Below the pieces are notes generated by a model. That model had not been told where the DNA came from. It made no database searches and saw only the letters and a list, made by a program, of their open reading frames with translations. Shown piece by piece: positions 1 through 5,732 of a DNA stretch of 5,732 bases. Location: contig VSMY01000142.1 of the NCBI GenBank assembly GCA_009773995.1, positions 1-5,732 of the forward strand. The letters run 5' to 3'. This DNA is from Oscillibacter sp. (lineage in GTDB: Bacteria > Bacillota > Clostridia > Oscillospirales > Oscillospiraceae). The position numbers and the translations under genes were made by a program. The first letter of the stretch is position 1. The number at the start of each line of letters is the position of its first letter.

Positions 1-1520
1 ATCTCCCGGATACCTCCGCCCCAGAACCAGCAGACGAGGCCCCGCCCTCCGTGGTGTGGAGCGCACAGTACAAAGAGGCGCATCGGTTTCTGTATGGCAG
101 CAAGGATATTCCGCCGGACTTCGAGGAAGCCTACCGGCTCCTTACTGCCGAAGCCGCAGACGGCAATGCTCTTGCCATGTACGACCTCGGAAGGATATTT
201 TCTGGCGGTATCGGCAGAGACGCCGACCCCGAACAGGCTCAGGCATGGTACGCCAAAGCACTCGCCGCCTTTCTGGCGGTAGAACGGCAGCGGCCTAACC
301 GATACGCAGAGTACCGCATTGGCAAAATGTACTCCGCCGGTATAGGAGCAGAGCAGGACTATGGGACAGCGGCAGAGTGGCTCACGAAGTCTGCGGAACA
401 GAACTACGCCTACGCTCAATACTCCCTCGCCAAGTTGTTCAGCGAGGGAAAAGGCGTACCACAGGACCACAAAACCGCGCTCCACCTCTACGAACAGTCT
501 GCGACAAAAGGCTTCCCCTACGCCGCGTGGGAGCTGGGAAAGCTCTGCCGTGACGGCGTTGGGTGCAGGCCAGACGAGAAGCAGTCCGCCCGGTACTTCG
601 CCTCCGCCTTTCGGGGCTTCAAGGTCCTGGAGAGCCAGAGCCATGACGACAAAGCGCAGTACCGCATTGGCTGGATGTTCCTGCACGGAGTCGGTACGTC
701 AAAAGATGAAGCCGCCGCCCGGAGTTGGTTCGAGAAGTCCGCACAGAGCGGAAATCAAAACGCCCAGTACCAGCTGGCGAAGCTGATCCTGGGCAACTCC
801 GCCGCTGCGCCGGAGGAAATCAGGCAAGTGGTGGAATGGCTGACGAAAGTCGCAGAGGATGGATCGCAGTACGCACAGTATGCTCTCGGCAAATTGTACC
901 GGGACGGCGGGCCAGTTGAAGCGGACCTCATTCAGGCCGTGATTTGGTTTTCCGAGGCGGCGGAGCAGGGCCATGAGTACGCCATGTACGCTCTCGGAAA
1001 GCTCAATCTGGAAGTGGGCAATGCCGAAGCTGCTCTCCGCTGGTTTCGGAAAGCTTCCAAGCTGGGGAATCAATACGCACAGTACCAGCTGGGCAAGCTC
1101 CTGCTCTCCGGCGAAGGCGTGCCGAAAGACGTGGATGAAGCGCTCCGATGGTTCACCGCCTCGGCAAACCAGGGGAACCAATATGCACAGTACATCCTCG
1201 GCAAGCTGTACCTGCTGGGGAAGGACATCCCCCAGGACCGGGAAGCCGCTGTGCGTTGGTTCTCGCTGGCAGCGGAGCAGGGCAATGAGTACGCCCAATA
1301 TTTCCTGGACCACATGAATGACCCGCAGGGGCCTCCCCTCCTGACCAGCGCCACCCGGCTCCTGCATCACATGAGCCGGATCTTCCGCGAGGAAGCGCCG
1401 CCTGTCCAGCCGGGCATCCACTTTGTAGAGAGCAAGCTCCGGCGAAAGATCATGGAAAAGCGCCTTGCGCTGGGCCACAGGGCAGACGACCACGAGGATC
1501 AGCCTATCACCATGCGCTGA
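1..1520 (+). CDS. MobP3-like relaxase, C-terminal part with Sel1 repeats (5' truncated by window)
   Basis: This is the distal part of a conjugative relaxase, the enzyme that nicks the transfer origin and is carried with the DNA strand. The frame stays open to the left edge (first full codon at position 3), so the GTG at 51 is an internal valine codon and not a start. Seen here: an acidic, Pro/Ala-rich linker, then about ten Sel1-like repeats (nt 168-1322) with recurrent YAQYxLGKL and AxRWFxxAAEQGN signatures. A tail follows with RLLHHMSRIF and a basic KLRRKIMEKR segment, ending in TGA. This repeat array and tail match from memory the C-terminal half of MobP3 relaxases in Tn1549-type elements. 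The His/Tyr nuclease motifs are not in the window, so the relaxase call rests on that family resemblance and on the TOPRIM and VirD4 genes downstream. The alternative is a free-standing Sel1 repeat protein, which is less likely because of the open 5' frame. Confidence 0.82.
   Translation, partial: LPDTSAPEPADEAPPSVVWSAQYKEAHRFLYGSKDIPPDFEEAYRLLTAEAADGNALAMYDLGRIFSGGIGRDADPEQAQAWYAKALAAFLAVERQRPNRYAEYRIGKMYSAGIGAEQDYGTAAEWLTKSAEQNYAYAQYSLAKLFSEGKGVPQDHKTALHLYEQSATKGFPYAAWELGKLCRDGVGCRPDEKQSARYFASAFRGFKVLESQSHDDKAQYRIGWMFLHGVGTSKDEAAARSWFEKSAQSGNQNAQYQLAKLILGNSAAAPEEIRQVVEWLTKVAEDGSQYAQYALGKLYRDGGPVEADLIQAVIWFSEAAEQGHEYAMYALGKLNLEVGNAEAALRWFRKASKLGNQYAQYQLGKLLLSGEGVPKDVDEALRWFTASANQGNQYAQYILGKLYLLGKDIPQDREAAVRWFSLAAEQGNEYAQYFLDHMNDPQGPPLLTSATRLLHHMSRIFREEAPPVQPGIHFVESKLRRKIMEKRLALGHRADDHEDQPITMR
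168..1322 (+). repeat. Array of about ten Sel1-like (TPR-type) repeats plus a partial last unit
   Basis: Inside the relaxase C-terminus a unit of about 36 codons (108 bp) recurs. It begins with (Q/E)YAQYxLGKL, has a GxGVPxD turn, and ends with AxxWFxxAAEQGN. I count ten full units and one partial cap (EYAQYFLDHM). Unit spacing varies: one unit (near nt 970-1070) is about four residues short, and units 1 and 4-5 carry an insertion before the next unit. The copies have diverged at DNA level, so this is an old protein repeat and not a recent tandem duplication. Sel1 repeats form an alpha-alpha superhelix that binds protein partners. A role in contacting relaxosome or secretion components is inference. 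Confidence 0.88.
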
Positions 1521-1522
1521 AA

Positions 1523-1547
1523 CAGGGACGGCGATCCGCCGTCCCTG
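1523..1547. terminator. Perfect 11-bp hairpin between converging genes, likely bidirectional terminator
   Basis: The arms CAGGGACGGCG (1523-1533) and CGCCGTCCCTG (1537-1547) are perfect reverse complements around a 3-nt ATC loop. The hairpin starts two bases after the relaxase stop codon and ends five bases before the stop codon of the minus-strand 81-residue gene. Its position and GC-rich stem fit transcription termination from both sides. A run of T is missing on the plus side, and only TTTC follows on the minus side, so strict intrinsic termination is not assured. Confidence 0.65.
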
Positions 1548-1552
1548 CTGCC

Positions 1553-1798
1553 TTATACGCTGAAGGTCAGCCTATGGTAGTAGCCGTCGCAGACCCGAGA
1601 GATGGTCTTGTCTGCTATGGCAGGCCGTTCTGGGCCATACAAGAGCTGCCCGATTTTATAGATTTCCCCATTGATGTACACGGATTCCCCAGCGCTGTGG
1701 CTTCCGCACTCCGTCAGCCAGGTCAGAGCCTGTCCCACCGTACAACCTCTGCGAAGCTCACCACGCTCATCCCAGAGCGGATCGAAAAATCTGTCCAT
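1553..1798 (-). CDS. Small hypothetical protein, 81 residues
   Basis: I do not recognise this protein. It starts MDRFFDPLWDERGEL and ends YYHRLTFSV before TAA. It is mixed in charge, has no signal peptide or membrane segment, and has two scattered cysteines plus a third near the C-terminus without a clear metal-binding pattern. The segment ESVYINGEIYKIGQLLYG suggests a small beta-rich fold, which is a guess. I chose the ATG at 1798 because AGGAGG (1815-1810) lies 11 nt upstream. An in-frame GTG at 1807 would leave only 2 nt after AGGAGG. The gene lies 143 nt downstream of the stop of the DUF2325-like gene on the same strand and converges on the relaxase gene. It has a promoter-like sequence of its own at 1869-1841, so it may be expressed separately. 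The opposite strand is also open here but has no comparable ribosome binding site. Confidence 0.62.
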   Translation of the reverse strand: MDRFFDPLWDERGELRRGCTVGQALTWLTECGSHSAGESVYINGEIYKIGQLLYGPERPAIADKTISRVCDGYYHRLTFSV

Positions 1799-1809
1799 GA
1801 CTACCACAT

Positions 1810-1815
1810 CCTCCT
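1810..1815 (-). promoter_or_regulatory. Ribosome binding site AGGAGG of the 81-residue gene
   Basis: Read on the minus strand, AAAGAGGAGG precedes the gene. The AGGAGG core is a full Shine-Dalgarno match, 11 nt before the ATG at 1798 and only 2 nt before the GTG at 1807. It therefore favours the ATG, although 11 nt is slightly long. It is also the best evidence that the minus strand is the coding strand in this stretch. Confidence 0.6.
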
Positions 1816-1840
1816 CTTTCCGGTCATCGCAACTCCACCC

Positions 1841-1869
1841 ATTGTAGCTGGACCCCCGCTGAAAAACAA
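1841..1869 (-). promoter_or_regulatory. Candidate sigma-A promoter for the 81-residue gene
   Basis: On the minus strand a -35-like TTGTTT (1869-1864) and a -10-like TACAAT (1846-1841) are separated by exactly 17 nt. The -10 matches TATAAT at five of six positions, and the -35 matches TTGACA at three of six. Transcription would begin near 1834, giving a leader of about 35 nt that contains the AGGAGG site. This is plausible but unproven; read-through from the upstream DUF2325-like gene is the alternative. Confidence 0.42.
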
Positions 1870-1941
1870 TATCCGGGATGGAGAAAAAGAGGAAGATTTT
1901 TCATGAAACATTTTTCGATTAAGGCTTGACAAATCCGGAAC

Positions 1942-3873
1942 TCACTCTGCCGCAGCCAGTTCGTTCATGACCAGCTGCTCCGCGCATTTCCTGGCGCTGG
2001 CGGAGCCAAAGTAGCGGACCGGAATATTTTCTTTCCGGGCGGTATCGATGATCCGGTAGTAGAATTTGTGAGAAATGGCGTTCGTCTGTATCCAGACCAC
2101 ATCCGCGCTCTTGACCACATTGATATCCGGCAGCATTTCCCGGTCAAAGAACCGAACGTCCGGCAGCATGGGGCGGATGGCTTTCCGCCAGGTGTCGTGC
2201 CCGCCGAAGGCCACGATTCGGCGCTCTCCCCGCCAGGGAAACGCAATCTCGGCCTCCGCCTTCTCCTCCGGCGTTCCCTCGCGGCTCCGAAGCTCGAACA
2301 GCGTCTCCCGAAGCTGGCTGAGTTCCGCCTTGTCCCGCAGGGCATCCTCCTCGACAGCGCGAAGCTGCTCCTGCAATTGACGGGCTCTGACATCCGCGTC
2401 GTGCAGTATCCGGCGGGACTCCTTCAACTGCCTTGCCAGTTCCTCAACCCTGACGGCGCTGTCCTCGTCCTTTGATTCTTTATCCAGCTCCAGCAGGTCT
2501 TCCTCCAGGGATTTTATATAGTCCTCAAAGCCATCGCTATCAAATGGAGTCACCAATCTCCGTGCCCGGAGTTCGTCCACATACGAGGCGAACCACGCGC
2601 CCCAGGAAAGGGCCTCCGCCCGTGTCTCTGGAAGTCCCTGCTCTATAAACCACTCCCGTAGACGGCCGGACGGAACCTGGTCCCTCGGCAGGGCGTAACC
2701 GGTGGCGAGATAAAACAGCTGACCTTCCGAAAGCCGCTCTCCCTCCTCGATATCCGCATCGGGAAGATACTCTTCCTCTGTGTTTTCGTTTGGACTAAAC
2801 GGATAGAGGAGCGAATGGTCTGGCGAACCTTTCTCAAACGGCCTTGCGAAGGTGAACGACTCGTCCGCTCCCCAGGGAAGGCGGCGCTCCGCACAGAGGA
2901 CAACGGCGGCGGTCAGCATATTCAAATCCGTCAGCACGTCGCCGTCCCGCTCCAGAAGCAGGCAAGCCGCGCAAATTGCGTAGGGGTCCTGTATCCGAAA
3001 ACCTTCCATCAAGTCCGCAGACCTGCGGTAGTACAGCGTCTCCCGTATGGTCTCCGGCGACGCGCCGATCAGCAGCGCCGTGTGCGTTAGAAACCACAGG
3101 CCGGGCTGTTCCTTCGCGGGTGAGGCCATTGGGAACTCCGGCTCATCCAGCCAATCTCGTTTCGGAGCGTTCGGATTCGCCAGCACCGACGGCGCACCGC
3201 CATCATGTGGCGTCGATGGCGTGACACGGGTGCTGACCTCCAGGAAGCGGTCGAGATAATCCAGAACGGCGTCTTTGAAGGCGCTCTTGATGCTTCCGGC
3301 GGTTTCCTTGTCTACCAGTCCCCAGAGCTTTCGGAAAGCTTGCCGGCTGCTTGTCTTCCGCTTCATGAATACGGCTATCACGCCCAGCATCTCATCGAGG
3401 GTGTGCCGCAGATCGTCCACAGTCGGAGTTACAAATCCGATCTCATCATCCAGTTCATCCGGCAGGAGCGGATAGAATTTATCCTCCAGATCATGATTTT
3501 TCACATAGTCCAGCAACCACAAGGCTGCGCCCAGCAGGAAACAGGGAGACGTGCTGAGACGCTCTGCCGACGGAGAGGGAAGCGTAGCCGCCGTGGCCAG
3601 CGCCTTCACGATATCGACCCGTTGATATTTCCCGTCGAAGTATTTGCAGAAGAAGCCGACGGAGGCCCTCGCCGCCTGTTCTCCGGCCTTGGCAATGGCC
3701 CCCGCCCTGGCAAAGCGGTCAGACTCCTCCCGCATGAACAAAGCCGTTTCCCGGAAACGGGAAACCGTCTCTTTGAAAACGCGCTCCTCCGTGGGTGTCA
3801 GCGCTATGGAATAGACCGGCTCCCCTGCCAGGGTCCAGCTTTTTGCTGAAGATACCTTTTTCTTGCTTCCCAT
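1942..3873 (-). CDS. DUF2325-like protein with long N-terminal region and coiled coil, 643 residues
   Basis: This is a predicted soluble protein of unknown function with no signal peptide and no clear membrane segment. Numbered from the ATG at 3873: residues 1-445 are a probably helical region with no family I can name. Residues about 450-530 form an acidic, Glu/Lys/Arg/Leu-rich coiled coil. Residues about 550-635 form a compact alpha/beta domain resembling DUF2325. The domain shows IVAFGGHDTW (GGH at 557-559), then SADVVWIQTNAISHKFYY (Ser601-His602), then ENIPVRYFGS near the end. The GGH near the first strand and the SH after the ADVVW strand are the hallmarks I recall for DUF2325, whose biochemical role is unknown to me. 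The ATG is preferred over an in-frame GTG at 3885; neither has a strong ribosome binding site, so the start is uncertain by four residues. The gene is divergent from the TOPRIM gene and opposed to the transfer genes, which suggests cargo or a control function. Confidence 0.8.
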   Translation of the reverse strand: MGSKKKVSSAKSWTLAGEPVYSIALTPTEERVFKETVSRFRETALFMREESDRFARAGAIAKAGEQAARASVGFFCKYFDGKYQRVDIVKALATAATLPSPSAERLSTSPCFLLGAALWLLDYVKNHDLEDKFYPLLPDELDDEIGFVTPTVDDLRHTLDEMLGVIAVFMKRKTSSRQAFRKLWGLVDKETAGSIKSAFKDAVLDYLDRFLEVSTRVTPSTPHDGGAPSVLANPNAPKRDWLDEPEFPMASPAKEQPGLWFLTHTALLIGASPETIRETLYYRRSADLMEGFRIQDPYAICAACLLLERDGDVLTDLNMLTAAVVLCAERRLPWGADESFTFARPFEKGSPDHSLLYPFSPNENTEEEYLPDADIEEGERLSEGQLFYLATGYALPRDQVPSGRLREWFIEQGLPETRAEALSWGAWFASYVDELRARRLVTPFDSDGFEDYIKSLEEDLLELDKESKDEDSAVRVEELARQLKESRRILHDADVRARQLQEQLRAVEEDALRDKAELSQLRETLFELRSREGTPEEKAEAEIAFPWRGERRIVAFGGHDTWRKAIRPMLPDVRFFDREMLPDINVVKSADVVWIQTNAISHKFYYRIIDTARKENIPVRYFGSASARKCAEQLVMNELAAAE

Positions 3874-3902
3874 TTGTAGTACCACGCTTTCGTTTTCTTT
3901 TT

Positions 3903-3913
3903 GTACAGTGTAC
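3903..3913. promoter_or_regulatory. Palindromic candidate operator GTACA-n-TGTAC in the divergent region
   Basis: GTACA and TGTAC flank a single central base, a perfect 5-bp inverted repeat. It lies 30 nt upstream of the ATG of the DUF2325-like gene and 51 nt upstream of the TOPRIM gene start. It overlaps the proposed -10 of the minus-strand promoter, so a bound repressor could block that gene and perhaps both. No DNA-binding regulator is encoded in the window, and a palindrome this short can arise by chance. Confidence 0.33.
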
Positions 3914-3935
3914 CATAGTTGTCAAAAAAAGTCAC
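3907..3935 (-). promoter_or_regulatory. Candidate promoter of the DUF2325-like gene
   Basis: On the minus strand GTGACT (3935-3930) and TACACT (3912-3907) are separated by 17 nt, each matching the sigma-A hexamer at four of six positions. A perfect TTGACA also occurs at 3925-3920, but its best -10 candidate (TACAAA) is only 14 nt further on. The proposed start of transcription is near 3900, giving a leader of about 27 nt. The choice between the two -35 sites cannot be settled from sequence. A convincing plus-strand promoter for the TOPRIM gene was not found here. Confidence 0.35.
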
Positions 3936-3954
3936 CTGCAACCATTTCAAAACT

Positions 3955-3960
3955 GGAGGA
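3955..3960 (+). promoter_or_regulatory. Ribosome binding site GGAGGA that fixes the TOPRIM gene start
   Basis: GGAGGA sits 4 nt before the ATG at 3965. The reading frame is open upstream to an alternative start at 3863, which would run through the divergent promoter region and into the start of the opposite gene. This ribosome binding site, and the family-typical MAYIKF start, make 3965 the real start. Confidence 0.85.
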
Positions 3961-3964
3961 CAAA

Positions 3965-5395
3965 ATGGCCTACATCAAATTTTCCAACGAGCAAAAACAG
4001 CGGGCCGCCTCCGTAGACCTGGAGGCGTTCCTGCTGAGTCAGGGCGAGAAACTCCTGCCCAGCGGCAGGGAAAAGCGACTCGCCAGCAACCACAGCGTCA
4101 CCGTCCGGGGAAACGAGTGGTTCGACCACGCTACAAAGGAGGGCGGCGGGCCGGTATCCTTCGTTCAGAAGTTCTACGGCCTCAGCTACCCGGAGGCGGT
4201 GACGCGGCTCCTGAACGGCGAACAGGGAGAAATCATCTCCGCGCCTCCCAGGCAGAAGGAAAAGAAGGAGTTCCAGCTCCCGCCGAAAAACGATACCATG
4301 CGCCGGGTCTATGCTTACCTGCTCAAGCAGCGCCTCATCAGCCGCCCGGTGCTGGACGCTTTCGTACACGCCAAGTTGATCTATGAGAGCTGCGAACCGT
4401 CCAAGGGCGGCAATCCCTATCACAATGCCGTATTCGTCGGGCTGGATGAAAACGGCATCCCCCGCCACGCCCACAAGCGGGGTCTGTACAGCCAGGGACC
4501 GGGCCTCAAGAGAAACGTGGGCGGCTGTGACGCCCGATACAGCTTCCACCACTGCGGCACCAGCGACCGCCTCTACATCTTTGAGGCTCCCGTTGATATG
4601 CTGTCCTTCCTCACATTGTACCAGAAGGACTGGCAGTCCTACAGCTACGCCGCCCTCTGCGGGACCAGCGAACATGCTATGCTCTGGATGCTGGAGCAGA
4701 ATCCGAATCTCCGGCACGTCCTCCTCTGCCTGGACCACGACGAGGCGGGCATCGAGGCCAGCGGAAGGCTGACGGAGATTCTCCATGAGCGTGGATATGC
4801 CAGTGTCACCGTCCTCCAGCCGGAGTGCAAGGACTGGAATGAGGACCTGAAAGCCGCCCACGGCCTCCCGGCCCTCCCGGCGGAGGAGCATCCTCAGCTC
4901 ATCGTCGCACCGGACGTATGCCAGCTGATTGCAGAAAAAAGTGAATCCGCCAAACTGGACAGCCTGGAGAGCGACCTCTCCGGGCTTTTACAATCTTACC
5001 GCGTCCACCTCCACTGGGGTCGCTTCGGAAAGGCGCTGGATTATACGGACCAGGCTTCCGCTCTGGCCCTGGCGGCGTACAGCCGGGAGCTGCGGCAGCT
5101 CGGCGAACCCGTCAGCGGCGAGGAGCTGGCAAGGCAGATGTGCGAACGTATTCTGCCCCACCAAAACCACTCTGTTCTCAAAAACCGCCACCAGGAACTT
5201 AGCCTGAAAGTCCAGTCCGTCTTGGCACAGCAAAAGGTCCCCGGCATCCGCTCCGAGGAGGACAAGCGGCAAATGGCGGAGGCGTGGCTGGAACTGGCGG
5301 CGGACCTTGCCAAGCCGTCCGTCAAGTATGAGGCGGAAGAACTGAAAAAATGGCAGAAGCAGCAACAGGAGAAATCATTATCTATGACCATGTAA
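3965..5395 (+). CDS. DUF3991 and TOPRIM domain primase-like protein, 476 residues
   Basis: This is a primase-like accessory protein of Tn1549-type conjugative elements. The N-terminus (about residues 1-90) resembles the DnaG zinc-finger region in layout, with GNEWFDHAT and GGPVSFVQKFYG, but lacks the zinc-binding cysteines. A DUF3991 region follows at about 110-190, with YHNAVFVGLDENGIPRHAHKR at its core. The TOPRIM domain (about 200-295) shows the metal-binding glutamate in IFEAPVDML (Glu207) and the acidic pair in CLDHDEAG (Asp257, Asp259), then KDWNEDL (289-295). Residues about 315-476 are a charged helical extension. The TOPRIM fold coordinates magnesium in primases and topoisomerases; priming or processing of transferred single strands in the recipient is the inferred role. 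The stop is 11 nt before the coupling-protein gene, so the two are almost surely co-transcribed. Confidence 0.93.
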   Translation: MAYIKFSNEQKQRAASVDLEAFLLSQGEKLLPSGREKRLASNHSVTVRGNEWFDHATKEGGGPVSFVQKFYGLSYPEAVTRLLNGEQGEIISAPPRQKEKKEFQLPPKNDTMRRVYAYLLKQRLISRPVLDAFVHAKLIYESCEPSKGGNPYHNAVFVGLDENGIPRHAHKRGLYSQGPGLKRNVGGCDARYSFHHCGTSDRLYIFEAPVDMLSFLTLYQKDWQSYSYAALCGTSEHAMLWMLEQNPNLRHVLLCLDHDEAGIEASGRLTEILHERGYASVTVLQPECKDWNEDLKAAHGLPALPAEEHPQLIVAPDVCQLIAEKSESAKLDSLESDLSGLLQSYRVHLHWGRFGKALDYTDQASALALAAYSRELRQLGEPVSGEELARQMCERILPHQNHSVLKNRHQELSLKVQSVLAQQKVPGIRSEEDKRQMAEAWLELAADLAKPSVKYEAEELKKWQKQQQEKSLSMTM

Positions 5396-5403
5396 AAGGA
5401 GAG
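5396..5403 (+). promoter_or_regulatory. Ribosome binding site AAGGAGAG of the coupling-protein gene
   Basis: AAGGAG directly follows the TAA of the TOPRIM gene and lies 5 nt before the ATG at 5407 (counting from the end of AAGGAG). This supports the start choice and a tight operon with the upstream gene. Confidence 0.8.
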
Positions 5404-5406
5404 AAT

Positions 5407-5732
5407 ATGGACCAATCCGCGATTTTATTTATTGTCCTGGCAGGCGCGGCGTTCCTGCTGATTGGCGTGCTCGCCACCCGCTCCGGCGGTTCTCTGAACG
5501 GCATCAAAGCGAAAACCGTCGGCGACGGCCAGCACGGAACCGCTCGCTGGGCCACGAAAAAGGAACTCAAACAGACCTATCAATACATCCCCTTCCGACC
5601 CGTCCAATGGCGGAAGGGCGAGAACCTGCCCAAGGTCCAGGGACTCGTTCTGGGCTGCGAGGGCAAAAAGAACGCCGTCTCCGCCCTGGTGGACAGCGAC
5701 GACATCCACTGCCTGATGATCGGCGCTTCCGG
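5407..5732 (+). CDS. VirD4/TraG-type coupling protein, CD1115 family, N-terminal fragment (cut by window end)
   Basis: This is the start of the ATPase that links the relaxase-DNA complex to the type IV secretion channel at the inner face of the membrane. The visible 108 residues begin MDQSAILFIV. One hydrophobic segment spans about residues 5-23. It is followed by HGTARWATKKEL (43-54), a signature found just after the membrane anchor of VirD4-like proteins in Gram-positive elements. The last residues, DDIHCLMIGAS and the start of a glycine codon (99-109), lead straight into the Walker A motif, whose GKT/GKS part lies beyond the window. Only one membrane segment is seen before the ATPase domain, where two are usual in the wider VirD4 family. 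The gene follows the TOPRIM gene after 11 nt. The family call is firm; completeness cannot be judged. Confidence 0.92.
   Translation, partial: MDQSAILFIVLAGAAFLLIGVLATRSGGSLNGIKAKTVGDGQHGTARWATKKELKQTYQYIPFRPVQWRKGENLPKVQGLVLGCEGKKNAVSALVDSDDIHCLMIGAS

Larger units (their letters stand above)
1808..1941. other. Intergenic spacer between the two minus-strand genes, AT-rich in its 1861-1935 part
   Basis: This spacer holds the promoter and ribosome binding site of the small gene, a perfect 10-bp palindrome TTTCATGAAA (1899-1908), and a nearby direct repeat of ATTTTTC (1897-1903 and 1910-1916). Base composition is clearly richer in A and T than the flanking genes. No convincing terminator hairpin follows the DUF2325-like gene, so read-through into the small gene is possible. 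Confidence 0.45.

Noticed and set aside
51..53. GTG at 51 as the start of a free-standing Sel1 repeat protein
   Set aside because: The frame is open to the left edge, no ribosome binding site precedes the GTG, and the upstream codons give a Pro/Ala/Glu-rich linker typical of an internal region.
699..1493. Long open frame of 264 codons on the minus strand within the relaxase gene
   Set aside because: It lies fully opposite a convincing Sel1 repeat frame. Its apparent internal repetition is just the mirror of those repeats, and it has no family-like sequence.
1574..1906. Open frame of 110 codons on the plus strand over the small minus-strand gene
   Set aside because: No Shine-Dalgarno sequence precedes it, whereas the minus-strand frame has AGGAGG and a promoter candidate. 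It also follows the likely terminator of the relaxase gene.
1926..1954. TTGACA on the plus strand at 1926-1931 as a promoter -35
   Set aside because: The 17-nt-spaced position reads GCCGCA, not a -10, and no plus-strand gene follows before 3965.
3205..3849. Open frame of 214 codons on the plus strand within the DUF2325-like gene
   Set aside because: It lies opposite a continuous minus-strand frame of over 640 codons that ends in a recognisable domain. The plus translation resembles no family.
3863..3964. Upstream extension of the TOPRIM gene to an ATG-type start at 3863
   Set aside because: It would run across the divergent intergenic region and overlap the start of the opposite gene. The ATG at 3965 has GGAGGA 4 nt upstream and gives the typical MAYIKF start.
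3947..4891. Open frame of 314 codons on the minus strand opposite the TOPRIM gene
   Set aside because: The plus strand has clear DUF3991 and TOPRIM motifs and a good ribosome binding site. The minus frame is a by-product of GC-rich codon use.

Overview
The window looks like the inside of an integrative and conjugative element of the Tn1549/CTn type from a GC-rich Clostridia gut bacterium (Oscillospiraceae or Lachnospiraceae-like). The reasons are three plus-strand genes recognised from this element family, purine-rich AGGAGG-type ribosome binding sites, and a GC-rich coding sequence. The host assignment is inference; no chromosomal marker gene is present.

Layout. (1) Positions 1-1520, plus strand: the 3' part of a MobP3-like relaxase gene. 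What remains is the long C-terminal array of Sel1-type repeats and a basic tail; the nuclease domain lies off the left edge. (2) Positions 1523-1547: a perfect 11-bp hairpin between two converging genes, a likely bidirectional terminator. (3) Positions 1553-3873, minus strand: a two-gene island. It holds a 643-residue protein with a coiled coil and a C-terminal DUF2325-like domain, followed by an unrecognised 81-residue protein that appears to have its own promoter and ribosome binding site. (4) Positions 3874-3964: a divergent intergenic region with an 11-bp palindrome and promoter-like hexamers. (5) Positions 3965-5395, plus strand: a DUF3991/TOPRIM primase-like protein. (6) From 5407 to the right edge, plus strand: the start of a VirD4-type coupling protein (CD1115 family), cut exactly in its Walker A motif.

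How it fits together. The relaxase, the TOPRIM protein and the coupling protein are DNA-processing and delivery parts of conjugation: nicking and piloting the strand, handling single-stranded DNA, and docking it to the secretion channel. The minus-strand island splits this set and is bounded by a terminator on one side and a divergent promoter region on the other, so it looks like an independently transcribed cargo or control module. Its function is unknown. It is the most interesting part of the window, but nothing in the sequence proves that it is a defence or regulatory system.
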